This document shows positions 1 through 5,121 of a stretch of 5,121 nucleotides of DNA, one piece after another. Source of the DNA: Bacteroidota bacterium (GTDB lineage: Bacteria; Bacteroidota; Bacteroidia; Chitinophagales; LD1); assembly GCA_003165135.1 (NCBI GenBank), contig PLSN01000306.1:1-5121 (forward strand). The letters run 5' to 3'. Every line of letters starts with the position of its first letter. Position 1 is the first letter of the stretch. The notes beneath the pieces are model-generated. The model was not told the origin of the DNA. It saw only the letters and a program-made list of their open reading frames with translations, and ran no database searches. Made by a program: the position numbers and the translations under genes.

Positions 1-186
1 ACGGAGCTTGAGCTAAATCGGATCGAGATCAGGGCCGGTATTCATAATACAAAGAGCAGAGCGGTGCCGGAGAGATTGGGGTTTAAACCTGAGGGCACAT
101 TGAGGGCGGCAGAATATGTGAACGGAGAATTCATAGATATGGCTGTATATGGACTATTGAGAGATGAGTATATAAACACTAAATAA
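1..186 (+). CDS. GNAT family N-acetyltransferase, RimL/YdaF type (3' end only)
   Basis: Only the last 61 residues are in the window; the start lies to the left. The fragment resembles the C-terminal part of RimL/YdaF-type acetyltransferases, which move the acetyl group of acetyl-CoA onto protein N-termini or small amines in the cytoplasm. Visible signs are the strand LNRIEIRAG (residues 5-13), the segment N16-T-K-S19 leading into a helix that ends in ERLGF (24-28), then EGTLR (31-35), an NGEFID turn (41-46) and the closing strand [10 protein letters not shown] (48-57). The N-x-x-S...LGF...EG.LR order is characteristic of this family and includes part of the acetyl-CoA binding region. The natural substrate cannot be told: family members include ribosomal-protein acetyltransferases and enzymes of unknown target. 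The gene ends 10 bases before the next one and is probably co-transcribed with it. Family assignment is firm; specific function is not. Confidence 0.88.
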   Translation, partial: TELELNRIEIRAGIHNTKSRAVPERLGFKPEGTLRAAEYVNGEFIDMAVYGLLRDEYINTK

Positions 187-196
187 ATTAAGATAC

Positions 197-1609
197 ATGA
201 CAGTTTCCAAATTGTTTATTTTGATCGGATCGATAGCGCTGGTGCTGACGGTACTGCGTTACCTTTTTCAGGGTTATAAGAAAGTCATATTGTCCTATCT
301 CCAGAACTTTGTAGGTACGTTGTTTATCTTTTCGGGTTTTGTAAAAGCAGTTGACCCGATGGGCACCAGTATTAAGATGCACGAATATTTTGAGGCTATG
401 CACATTGAGTTTTTCAATCCTATCTCTACACCTCTCACTGTTGCCATGCTGGTCGCAGAGCTGACACTGGGAGTGGCGCTGCTGGCAGGCTATAAGCCAA
501 AGATCACAACCTCGTTGCTACTATTACTGAATGTATTTTTTCTATTGCTTACCGGTTATACTTACCTCTCGGGTTATGAACCGAACAATGCTTTCTTTTT
601 TGTTTCTATCACTGCTTTTGCTTTGATCTGCTTCGGGGCTATTATCGAGCATGGCAGAGCAAGGTTATGGACGCTGGTTGCGGGTTTTTTGATCGTTGTC
701 GTCACCCTTTTTCTGATGCGATATACCACGCGGCTATTTACCCATCCGTTTGACATCACTAAGATGAAGGTGACCGACTGCGGCTGTTTTGGAGATTTTA
801 TCAAACTGAAGCCTTGGGAAACTTTCTACAAGGATGTGGTGCTAACGATCATGGCATTTATACTTGCTATCCGGTACAGGTATGTGAAACCATCAGTGAA
901 TGCCATTACACGTGATAGCCTGACTTATATAGTGCTGGTCGGGTCATTCTTTTTCTGTCTGTACAATTTCGTGTGGAATGAGCCTGTGATAGACTTTCGT
1001 CCATATGCTATCGGCAGCGACCTTAATCTCAACCGCACAGTACTAAGACCGGAAAAGAAAGACATGATATTCGTGTATAAAAATAAAAAGAGCGGCGATG
1101 TGCAGGATTTTAAAATGTCTGAGGTCTGCGATGCCAACTGTGTAGTAGTTAAACATTCCGATGACTGGGAGTTTGTAGTGCGCAGGGATAGCATCATCGA
1201 CGAGGGTATACCCGCACGCATCACTAATCTTTTTATCCATGATGCTGATGGCAATGAAGTGACAGATAGCCTGCTCAATGACCCTAACTATACACTGATG
1301 GTGGTAGCGCCTCATCTGGATGATACCCATGTAGCTGCATTCACAGATAAATTGAACCCATTGGCTATGGCATGTGATAAGGCGCATATCAAATTCTATG
1401 CAGTGTCTGCTGATGAGGCAGAGAATTTCCGTCATAAGAACCAAACGGCCTATCCATTCTATATGGCAGATGAGACGCCGCTCAAAACCATGATGCGCTC
1501 CAATCCGGGGCTGATGCTGCTAAAGAATGGTATCGTGATAAATAAATGGCATTATAAACATCTGCCGACCTTTGAGCAGTTGAATGAAATGTATTTTTCT
1601 AAGAAGTAA
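197..1609 (+). CDS. DoxX/MauE-like polytopic membrane protein with C-terminal thioredoxin-like domain (BT_3928-like)
   Basis: This 470-residue protein has two parts. Residues 1-260 are hydrophobic with about seven or eight likely membrane segments (near 6-24, 35-52, 80-98, 103-122, 131-150, 157-174, 212-228, 243-260). They carry DoxX/MauE hallmarks: FSGFVKAVDPMGT (45-57) after the second segment and D194-C-G-C-F-G199, followed by KPWETFYKD (205-213). MauE relatives are linked to disulfide or electron-transfer chemistry, and C195/C197 would be the redox pair. Residues about 363-465 look like a thioredoxin or peroxiredoxin fold: a core strand TLMVVAP (366-372), FYAVSADE (400-407), a cis-proline-like RSNPG (434-438) and LLKNGIVINKW (441-451). 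The CxxC active site expected after the first strand is absent. The architecture matches a conserved Bacteroidota family known to me as BT_3928-like; its function is not established. The ATG at 197 puts the first membrane segment at the N-terminus. There is no Shine-Dalgarno sequence, as is usual in this phylum. Genes 10 bases upstream and 8 bases downstream suggest an operon. Confidence 0.85.
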   Translation: MTVSKLFILIGSIALVLTVLRYLFQGYKKVILSYLQNFVGTLFIFSGFVKAVDPMGTSIKMHEYFEAMHIEFFNPISTPLTVAMLVAELTLGVALLAGYKPKITTSLLLLLNVFFLLLTGYTYLSGYEPNNAFFFVSITAFALICFGAIIEHGRARLWTLVAGFLIVVVTLFLMRYTTRLFTHPFDITKMKVTDCGCFGDFIKLKPWETFYKDVVLTIMAFILAIRYRYVKPSVNAITRDSLTYIVLVGSFFFCLYNFVWNEPVIDFRPYAIGSDLNLNRTVLRPEKKDMIFVYKNKKSGDVQDFKMSEVCDANCVVVKHSDDWEFVVRRDSIIDEGIPARITNLFIHDADGNEVTDSLLNDPNYTLMVVAPHLDDTHVAAFTDKLNPLAMACDKAHIKFYAVSADEAENFRHKNQTAYPFYMADETPLKTMMRSNPGLMLLKNGIVINKWHYKHLPTFEQLNEMYFSKK

Positions 1610-1617
1610 AACATTTA

Positions 1618-2697
1618 TTGCCACTACTCAAATTCATATTAAAACGCCTGCTTAGCGGTATACTCGTCATCATAGGCGTAGTGGTCTTTATTTTTTTACT
1701 TTTCAATGTACTGCCTGTCAACTCAGCTCGCATGACGCTCGGACAGCGCACAGATGCAGCCTCAGTCAAAGCCATAGAGCGTGAACTCCGTATCAATCTG
1801 CCATGGTACACGAGGCTGATGTATTACTTCAATGATATATCACCTGTGTCTGTTCATCACCTGAGTGATGACAATCATCCGACATGGATACCACCTTCGC
1901 AAACGAAATATGTCAAGCTCCTTACGGTGGGAGAGAGGACTGTCGTGCTCAAAGAACCCTATCTCGGGAGATCGTTTCAGTCGCGACGTCGGGTGAGCGA
2001 GATACTCGCAGAGAATTTCCCGCCGACAGCTATACTCGCACTCTGCGCTATCATACTTGCATCGGTAGTGGGAATTCTATTGGGAGTATTTGCGGCATTG
2101 AAGCAATACACTATTTGGGATAATGCCATCTTGTTTTTCTCTAATGTCGGCATCTCGCAGCCGTCCTTTTTTGCAGGTTTTATCATTGCCATGGTCTTTG
2201 GATATTATCTGGGTCATTATACCGGTCTCAGCCCGCAGGGGCCATTGCTATGGGTGGATGACAGCGGCCATCTGGTCTATGTATGGAGAAACCTTTTACT
2301 GCCGGTTATCGCACTTGGTATACGTCCCATAGCCATCATCACACAACTCACCCGAAGCAGTATGCTCGATGTCCTCTCTATGGACTATGTGCGCACGGCA
2401 AAAGCCAAAGGCCTTGGCTACTATACCGTGATATTCAAACATGCACTTCGGAATGCCATGAACCCGGTCATTACTTCGATATCAGGCTGGCTGGCGGCTT
2501 TGTTTACCGGGGCTTATTTCATCGAAGAAGTATTTAATTATAATGGCCTTGGCTCGCAGACCATTAGCGCTATCAAGAATTTTGATTTTCCGGTAGTGAT
2601 AGGATTGTCTTTATTTGTGGCAATAGTATTTGTGGTCATGAATATCGCCACAGATATGCTGTATGCGCTGGTTGACCCAAGAGTGCGGGTAGAATAA
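1618..2697 (+). CDS. ABC transporter permease, OppB/DppB family
   Basis: This is an inner-membrane permease subunit of a peptide/nickel-type ABC importer, 359 residues. The N-terminus has the family's typical form: a basic start (KFILKRLL, 5-12), a first membrane helix (14-32), then NVLP (30-33) and RMTLGQR (38-44). Residues about 50-128 form a long loop outside the membrane. After it come the transmembrane core with segments near 137-160, 168-198, 224-246 and 284-306, and a last one at 325-350. The loop that contacts the ATPase (EAA loop) is visible as DYVRTAKAKGLG (256-267) followed by FKHALRNAMNPVI (273-285). The C-terminus DPRVR (353-357) is also typical. The start is TTG: the frame opens at 1603, contains no ATG or GTG before 1618, and the first ATG (residue 39) would remove helix 1. 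No ATPase, second permease or binding protein is next to it, so its partners must be encoded elsewhere. The substrate is unknown; oligopeptides are the family default. Confidence 0.92.
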   Translation: MPLLKFILKRLLSGILVIIGVVVFIFLLFNVLPVNSARMTLGQRTDAASVKAIERELRINLPWYTRLMYYFNDISPVSVHHLSDDNHPTWIPPSQTKYVKLLTVGERTVVLKEPYLGRSFQSRRRVSEILAENFPPTAILALCAIILASVVGILLGVFAALKQYTIWDNAILFFSNVGISQPSFFAGFIIAMVFGYYLGHYTGLSPQGPLLWVDDSGHLVYVWRNLLLPVIALGIRPIAIITQLTRSSMLDVLSMDYVRTAKAKGLGYYTVIFKHALRNAMNPVITSISGWLAALFTGAYFIEEVFNYNGLGSQTISAIKNFDFPVVIGLSLFVAIVFVVMNIATDMLYALVDPRVRVE

Positions 2698-2706
2698 TTT
2701 GATGCT

Positions 2707-3210
2707 ATGACAATATTTCTGATCGGCTTTATGGGTTCAGGCAAGACCACTATCGGCAAAAAACTTGCCGGCAAGCTGGGTTATGAGTTTATTGACCTTG
2801 ACGCTGCCATAGAGAAAGCTGAAGGAATGTATATCAGAGATATTATCAATGAAAAAGGTGAGGCATATTTTAGAGAAGTTGAAACCCATACCTTAAAGCT
2901 TATTGAACTTTCGAATAAAGTGATCTCCACTGGCGGTGGTACCCCCTATTTCTTTGACAATATCAAGTGGATGAAAACTAACGGCAAGGTTGTCTATATA
3001 GAACTCGATGAGGCCGTCTTATTTAGCAGGTTAAAAACCACTAATCTGGAGCACCGTCCATTGCTGAAGGGACTAGATGATGATGGCCTGAAAGTTTTTA
3101 TTCATGATAAACTAGAGGAGCGTGAGCCTTATTATACGCAGGCGCACCTTAAATTCAATCCGATCAGGGACTCGGTAGAAGAACTAATTCAAAAAATAAC
3201 TTTAAACTAA
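2707..3210 (+). CDS. aroK: Shikimate kinase
   Basis: This cytoplasmic enzyme phosphorylates shikimate at the 3-hydroxyl using ATP, the fifth step of the shikimate pathway to chorismate and the aromatic amino acids. At 167 residues it has the usual length for the family. All key elements are visible: the Walker A loop G7-F-M-G-S-G-K13-T-T; the D30-L-D32 motif, where D32 is the shikimate-binding aspartate; YFRE with R56, another substrate contact; the glycine-rich STGGGTP (74-80) of the Walker B region; the lid segment with R117-P-L; and R139 of EREPYY (138-143), which matches the conserved C-terminal arginine. The ATG at 2707 leads directly into the first beta strand. An ATG five bases earlier hits a stop after two codons. 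The gene starts 9 bases after the permease stop and is probably the last gene of this transcript. Its final 9 bases overlap the end of the convergent phosphoribosyltransferase gene. Confidence 0.97.
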   Translation: MTIFLIGFMGSGKTTIGKKLAGKLGYEFIDLDAAIEKAEGMYIRDIINEKGEAYFREVETHTLKLIELSNKVISTGGGTPYFFDNIKWMKTNGKVVYIELDEAVLFSRLKTTNLEHRPLLKGLDDDGLKVFIHDKLEEREPYYTQAHLKFNPIRDSVEELIQKITLN

Positions 3211-3705
3211 ATATGCCTCGCCTTTGCCTGCCTTGTCGAGTTCGACCTTGATATGCTCCTGTAAGGTCGTAGATAGCGATAATCCCACAAAGTCCGACGC
3301 AATCGGAAACAACTTATGCTGCCTGTCTACGAGCACCGCTACCTGTACCTTTTTAGGGGCATATGCCATGATAGGCTTGAGGGCATAGTACATGGTCTTG
3401 CCTGTGTTGGCGACATCATCTACTACTAGTATTACTTGTTTGTCAAGAGATATTTTGTCAGTGTCAATAGTGATAGGGTGGGCGAGTGGTTCGGCCTTGT
3501 CCATGGTCAGTGAGAGGAACTTTGTACTGATCTCGCTGATAGCCTCGATCTCTTTTTTGAGAAGCTTTGCATATTCATAGCCTCCAGGTTTAATGCCAAT
3601 GATGATGATCTCTTTTTCATCGTAATTATCTTCTACTATCTGGTAAGCCATACGGCGGGTCTTTTGGGCTATGTCGGCCTGATCGAGTATGAGTGTCTTT
3701 TTCAT
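3202..3705 (-). CDS. PyrR-like phosphoribosyltransferase
   Basis: This 167-residue type I phosphoribosyltransferase should bind phosphoribosyl pyrophosphate (PRPP). The PRPP loop is clear: VILVVDDVANTGKT (91-104), with the acidic pair D96-D97 and the T-G-K-T turn. The early strand IIIIGIKPGGYEYAKLL (33-49) matches the region that contacts pyrophosphate. The segment VAVLVDRQHKLFPI (about 122-135) followed by DFVGLSLST resembles the PyrR group rather than hypoxanthine or adenine phosphoribosyltransferases. Bacillus PyrR has both uracil phosphoribosyltransferase activity and a role in binding pyr leader RNA. This protein is somewhat shorter, no pyrimidine gene is nearby and no attenuator is visible, so a regulatory role should not be assumed. 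Bacteroidota commonly carry such short members annotated only by family. The ATG at 3705 lies 104 bases from the divergent aminopeptidase start. Family is firm; nucleobase specificity is unknown. Confidence 0.9.
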   Translation of the reverse strand: MKKTLILDQADIAQKTRRMAYQIVEDNYDEKEIIIIGIKPGGYEYAKLLKKEIEAISEISTKFLSLTMDKAEPLAHPITIDTDKISLDKQVILVVDDVANTGKTMYYALKPIMAYAPKKVQVAVLVDRQHKLFPIASDFVGLSLSTTLQEHIKVELDKAGKGEAYLV

Positions 3706-3720
3706 GGCAGTAAAGATATA

Positions 3721-3748
3721 GATATTTCGATTTGAGGCGATATTCCGA
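3721..3748. repeat. Imperfect 10-base direct repeat in the divergent spacer
   Basis: GATATTTCGA (3721-3730) recurs as GATATTCCGA (3739-3748), differing at one base, with start-to-start spacing of 18 bases. It lies between the two divergent starts, where a regulator might bind. A rough uniform-base estimate gives about 0.15 such pairs by chance in a 104-base spacer, more in AT-rich DNA, so the repeat is real as sequence but its meaning is uncertain. Confidence 0.3.
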
Positions 3749-3764
3749 GGACTTTCTATTTTTA

Positions 3765-3794
3765 TTTAAAACCTCGCAACAGTAAGTATATTTG
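3765..3794 (+). promoter_or_regulatory. Candidate Bacteroidota-type promoter for the M1 aminopeptidase gene
   Basis: TATATTTG at 3787-3794 matches the Bacteroidota -7 consensus TAnnTTTG exactly. Nineteen bases upstream, TTT at 3765-3767 matches two of the three bases of the TTG -33 element. Transcription would begin near 3800, leaving about 10 untranslated bases before the GTG at 3810. That also argues against a TTG at 3792 as the start codon. The weak -33 box makes this a candidate only. Confidence 0.5.
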
Positions 3795-3809
3795 GCGAAA
3801 ATTTCCCTT

Positions 3810-5121
3810 GTGATAAAAAAGCTATTACCCGCCATTGCCCTAAGCATATTGTTTTCTTCTTTTTCCCATGCCACCTCACTGGACTCTGTCGTGAGTAGCC
3901 TGACTGATGTAGACGGACGCTACCGGGAGCACAACTGCGATTTTACCAATATCAGCCTGGATGTGCGCTTCGTGCCAAAAGAAGGCCGCGTGATCGGCAA
4001 GGAAACATTGCTGTTCTCAGCGATACAGCCTGACATCGACTCTGTGTATCTGGATGCACCTGGCATATCTGTCAGTAAACTTTTACTGGATGATAAAAGC
4101 CAGAATGTTAGTTTCGAAAGCACAAAGGATGGCCTGATCATTCGTTTCCCGAATAAACTGAAATGGGAGGAAAAACACAGCTTGTACATAGAGTATGAAG
4201 CCACTCCGCGCAGAGGGCTTTATTTTATTGGTTGGAATGATGAAAAAAACCTATCGCGTAAGCAGATATGGACGCAAGGACAGGGCATAGATAATCGCCA
4301 TTGGTTCCCCTGCTATGACGATGTGGACGATAAGGTGATCACGGAGACCACTATTACCTTCGATGCAGACTATACAGTTGTATCAAACGGCACCTTGGTC
4401 GATAGCAAAAATAATTCAGACGGCACGAAGACCTGGCATTATGCCATGACCAAACCCATGTCGCCATATCTCGTCATGATCGGCATTGACAAATACAAAT
4501 GGAAGGACTATAAAAGTGACAATGGTATCACATCGCGGGAGTATTACTACGCTGATCAGCCTCAGGTTGAGGCTCCTACCTATCAGTACAGCAAAGAAGT
4601 AATGGACTGGCTGGCGACCGAGATCGGAGTGCCATATCAGTGGCCTAGCTATGCGAATGTGCCTGTGCAGGACTTTATGTTTGGTGCGATGGAGAATACT
4701 TCTGCGACTGTCTATGGTGATTTCTATATGCAGGACCAGCGCGGCAATTTCGACCGCCCTTACATAGGAGTCAATGCACATGAGCTCACACATCAGTGGT
4801 TCGGCGACCTGATCACGGAGTATAGCGGTACGCATCATTGGCTGCATGAGAGTTTTGCGACCTATTATTCCAAGATATTCCTGCGTCATATATATGGTGA
4901 GGACCAATACGAATGGGCAAAACACGGTGAGGCACAGTCATCTGTACAAGTAGACAAAGAAAATCGATATCCGATAGCACATACTAAGGCCGGTAGCCAG
5001 CGTCATTATCCTAAGGGCAGTTTTGTAATAGGTATGCTGAGATATGTGGTAGGCGATGAAGTATATAGGAAGACCATACAACACTATCTTAAAAAACATG
5101 CTTTCGACAATGTGGATACGC
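3810..5121 (+). CDS. M1 family zinc aminopeptidase, exported (N-terminal part, cut by window edge)
   Basis: The frame is open from 3810 to the end of the window, giving 437 residues of an exported metallopeptidase that removes amino acids from peptide N-termini. Residues 1-21 form a signal peptide: basic MIKK, a hydrophobic stretch, then SHA with likely cleavage after A21. There is no lipobox cysteine. The N-terminal beta domain runs to about 210 and includes WTQGQG (154-159) and RHWFPCYDD (163-171), the substrate-pocket region. In the catalytic domain, GAMEN is at 292-296, the zinc motif HELTH at 324-328, and the third zinc ligand E347 follows 18 residues later in HHWLHESFATYY. Y400 in RHYPKG (398-403) is the likely catalytic tyrosine. 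GTG 3810 gives a clean signal peptide. The frame opens after a stop at 3783, and the only other candidate, TTG 3792, would spoil the signal peptide. The protein is probably periplasmic or secreted and used in peptide nutrition. Roughly half of a typical family member is present. Confidence 0.95.
   Translation, partial: MIKKLLPAIALSILFSSFSHATSLDSVVSSLTDVDGRYREHNCDFTNISLDVRFVPKEGRVIGKETLLFSAIQPDIDSVYLDAPGISVSKLLLDDKSQNVSFESTKDGLIIRFPNKLKWEEKHSLYIEYEATPRRGLYFIGWNDEKNLSRKQIWTQGQGIDNRHWFPCYDDVDDKVITETTITFDADYTVVSNGTLVDSKNNSDGTKTWHYAMTKPMSPYLVMIGIDKYKWKDYKSDNGITSREYYYADQPQVEAPTYQYSKEVMDWLATEIGVPYQWPSYANVPVQDFMFGAMENTSATVYGDFYMQDQRGNFDRPYIGVNAHELTHQWFGDLITEYSGTHHWLHESFATYYSKIFLRHIYGEDQYEWAKHGEAQSSVQVDKENRYPIAHTKAGSQRHYPKGSFVIGMLRYVVGDEVYRKTIQHYLKKHAFDNVDT

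Noticed and set aside
925..1444. Two overlapping minus-strand open frames of 117 and 133 codons
   Set aside because: Both are antisense to the DoxX-like gene, in different frames over the same bases, with compositions unlike a real protein.
1884..2537. Three short plus-strand open frames inside the permease gene
   Set aside because: They are out-of-frame shadows of the permease, which has family motifs along its whole length and no frameshift.
3202..3705. PyrR as an RNA-binding attenuation regulator
   Set aside because: The protein resembles PyrR, but no pyrimidine biosynthesis gene or attenuator-like leader is in the window, so only the enzyme family is called.
3711..3718. TATCTTTA on the minus strand as a -7 box for the phosphoribosyltransferase gene
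   Set aside because: It matches TAnnTTTG except for the last base, but it is only 5 bases from the ATG and has no TTG-like element 19-21 bases further upstream. A leaderless transcript is possible but unsupported.
3746..3776. Inverted repeat CGAGG...CCTCG in the divergent spacer
   Set aside because: Five base pairs with a 21-base loop is too weak for a terminator or operator claim and is likely to arise by chance.
3626..3874. 82-codon minus-strand frame across the divergent spacer
   Set aside because: It overlaps the starts of both the phosphoribosyltransferase and the aminopeptidase genes and crosses the candidate promoter. Its translation has no recognisable features.
4416..4925. 169-codon open frame on the minus strand
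   Set aside because: It lies wholly antisense to the catalytic domain of the M1 aminopeptidase, whose GAMEN and HExxH motifs are on the plus strand. Its translation shows no recognisable domain.
1618..5121. A dedicated peptide-utilisation locus linking the permease and the aminopeptidase
   Set aside because: The two genes are in separate transcription units with aroK and an opposing gene between them, and no binding protein or ATPase is present. Proximity alone is weak evidence.

Overview
The window looks like ordinary chromosomal DNA of a member of the Bacteroidota, most likely near the Chitinophagaceae/Sphingobacteriia. Three things suggest this. The DoxX/MauE-like protein with an attached thioredoxin-like domain, the small PyrR-like phosphoribosyltransferase and the exported M1 aminopeptidase all read like Bacteroidota family members. 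There is no Shine-Dalgarno sequence in front of the starts. A TATATTTG box, matching the Bacteroidota -7 consensus TAnnTTTG, sits just before the aminopeptidase gene. The lineage is inferred from memory of these families, not from a search.

Layout: positions 1-3210 hold four plus-strand genes separated by only 8-10 bases, so they are probably one transcript whose promoter lies left of the window. They are the 3' end of a RimL/YdaF-type GNAT acetyltransferase (1-186), a polytopic DoxX/MauE-like membrane protein with a C-terminal thioredoxin-like domain (197-1609), an OppB/DppB-type ABC transporter permease with a TTG start (1618-2697), and shikimate kinase AroK (2707-3210). A minus-strand PyrR-like phosphoribosyltransferase (3202-3705) converges on aroK and overlaps its end by 9 bases. 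After a 104-base divergent spacer, a signal-peptide-bearing M1 zinc aminopeptidase starts at a GTG (3810) and runs off the right edge; about its N-terminal half is present.

The genes do not form an obvious single pathway: protein acetylation, membrane redox or electron handling, peptide import, aromatic amino acid synthesis, nucleotide salvage and peptide hydrolysis. The only loose theme is peptide use, since an exported aminopeptidase and an oligopeptide permease subunit lie within 2.5 kb, but they are in different transcription units. Every gene appears intact apart from truncation at the window edges. I saw no RNA genes, mobile elements, CRISPR arrays or phage genes, and no convincing sign of an undescribed system. 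The points that merit a second look are the redox features of the DoxX-like protein, the orphan permease, and the small regulatory features of the divergent spacer. No stretch longer than 104 bases lacks a gene.
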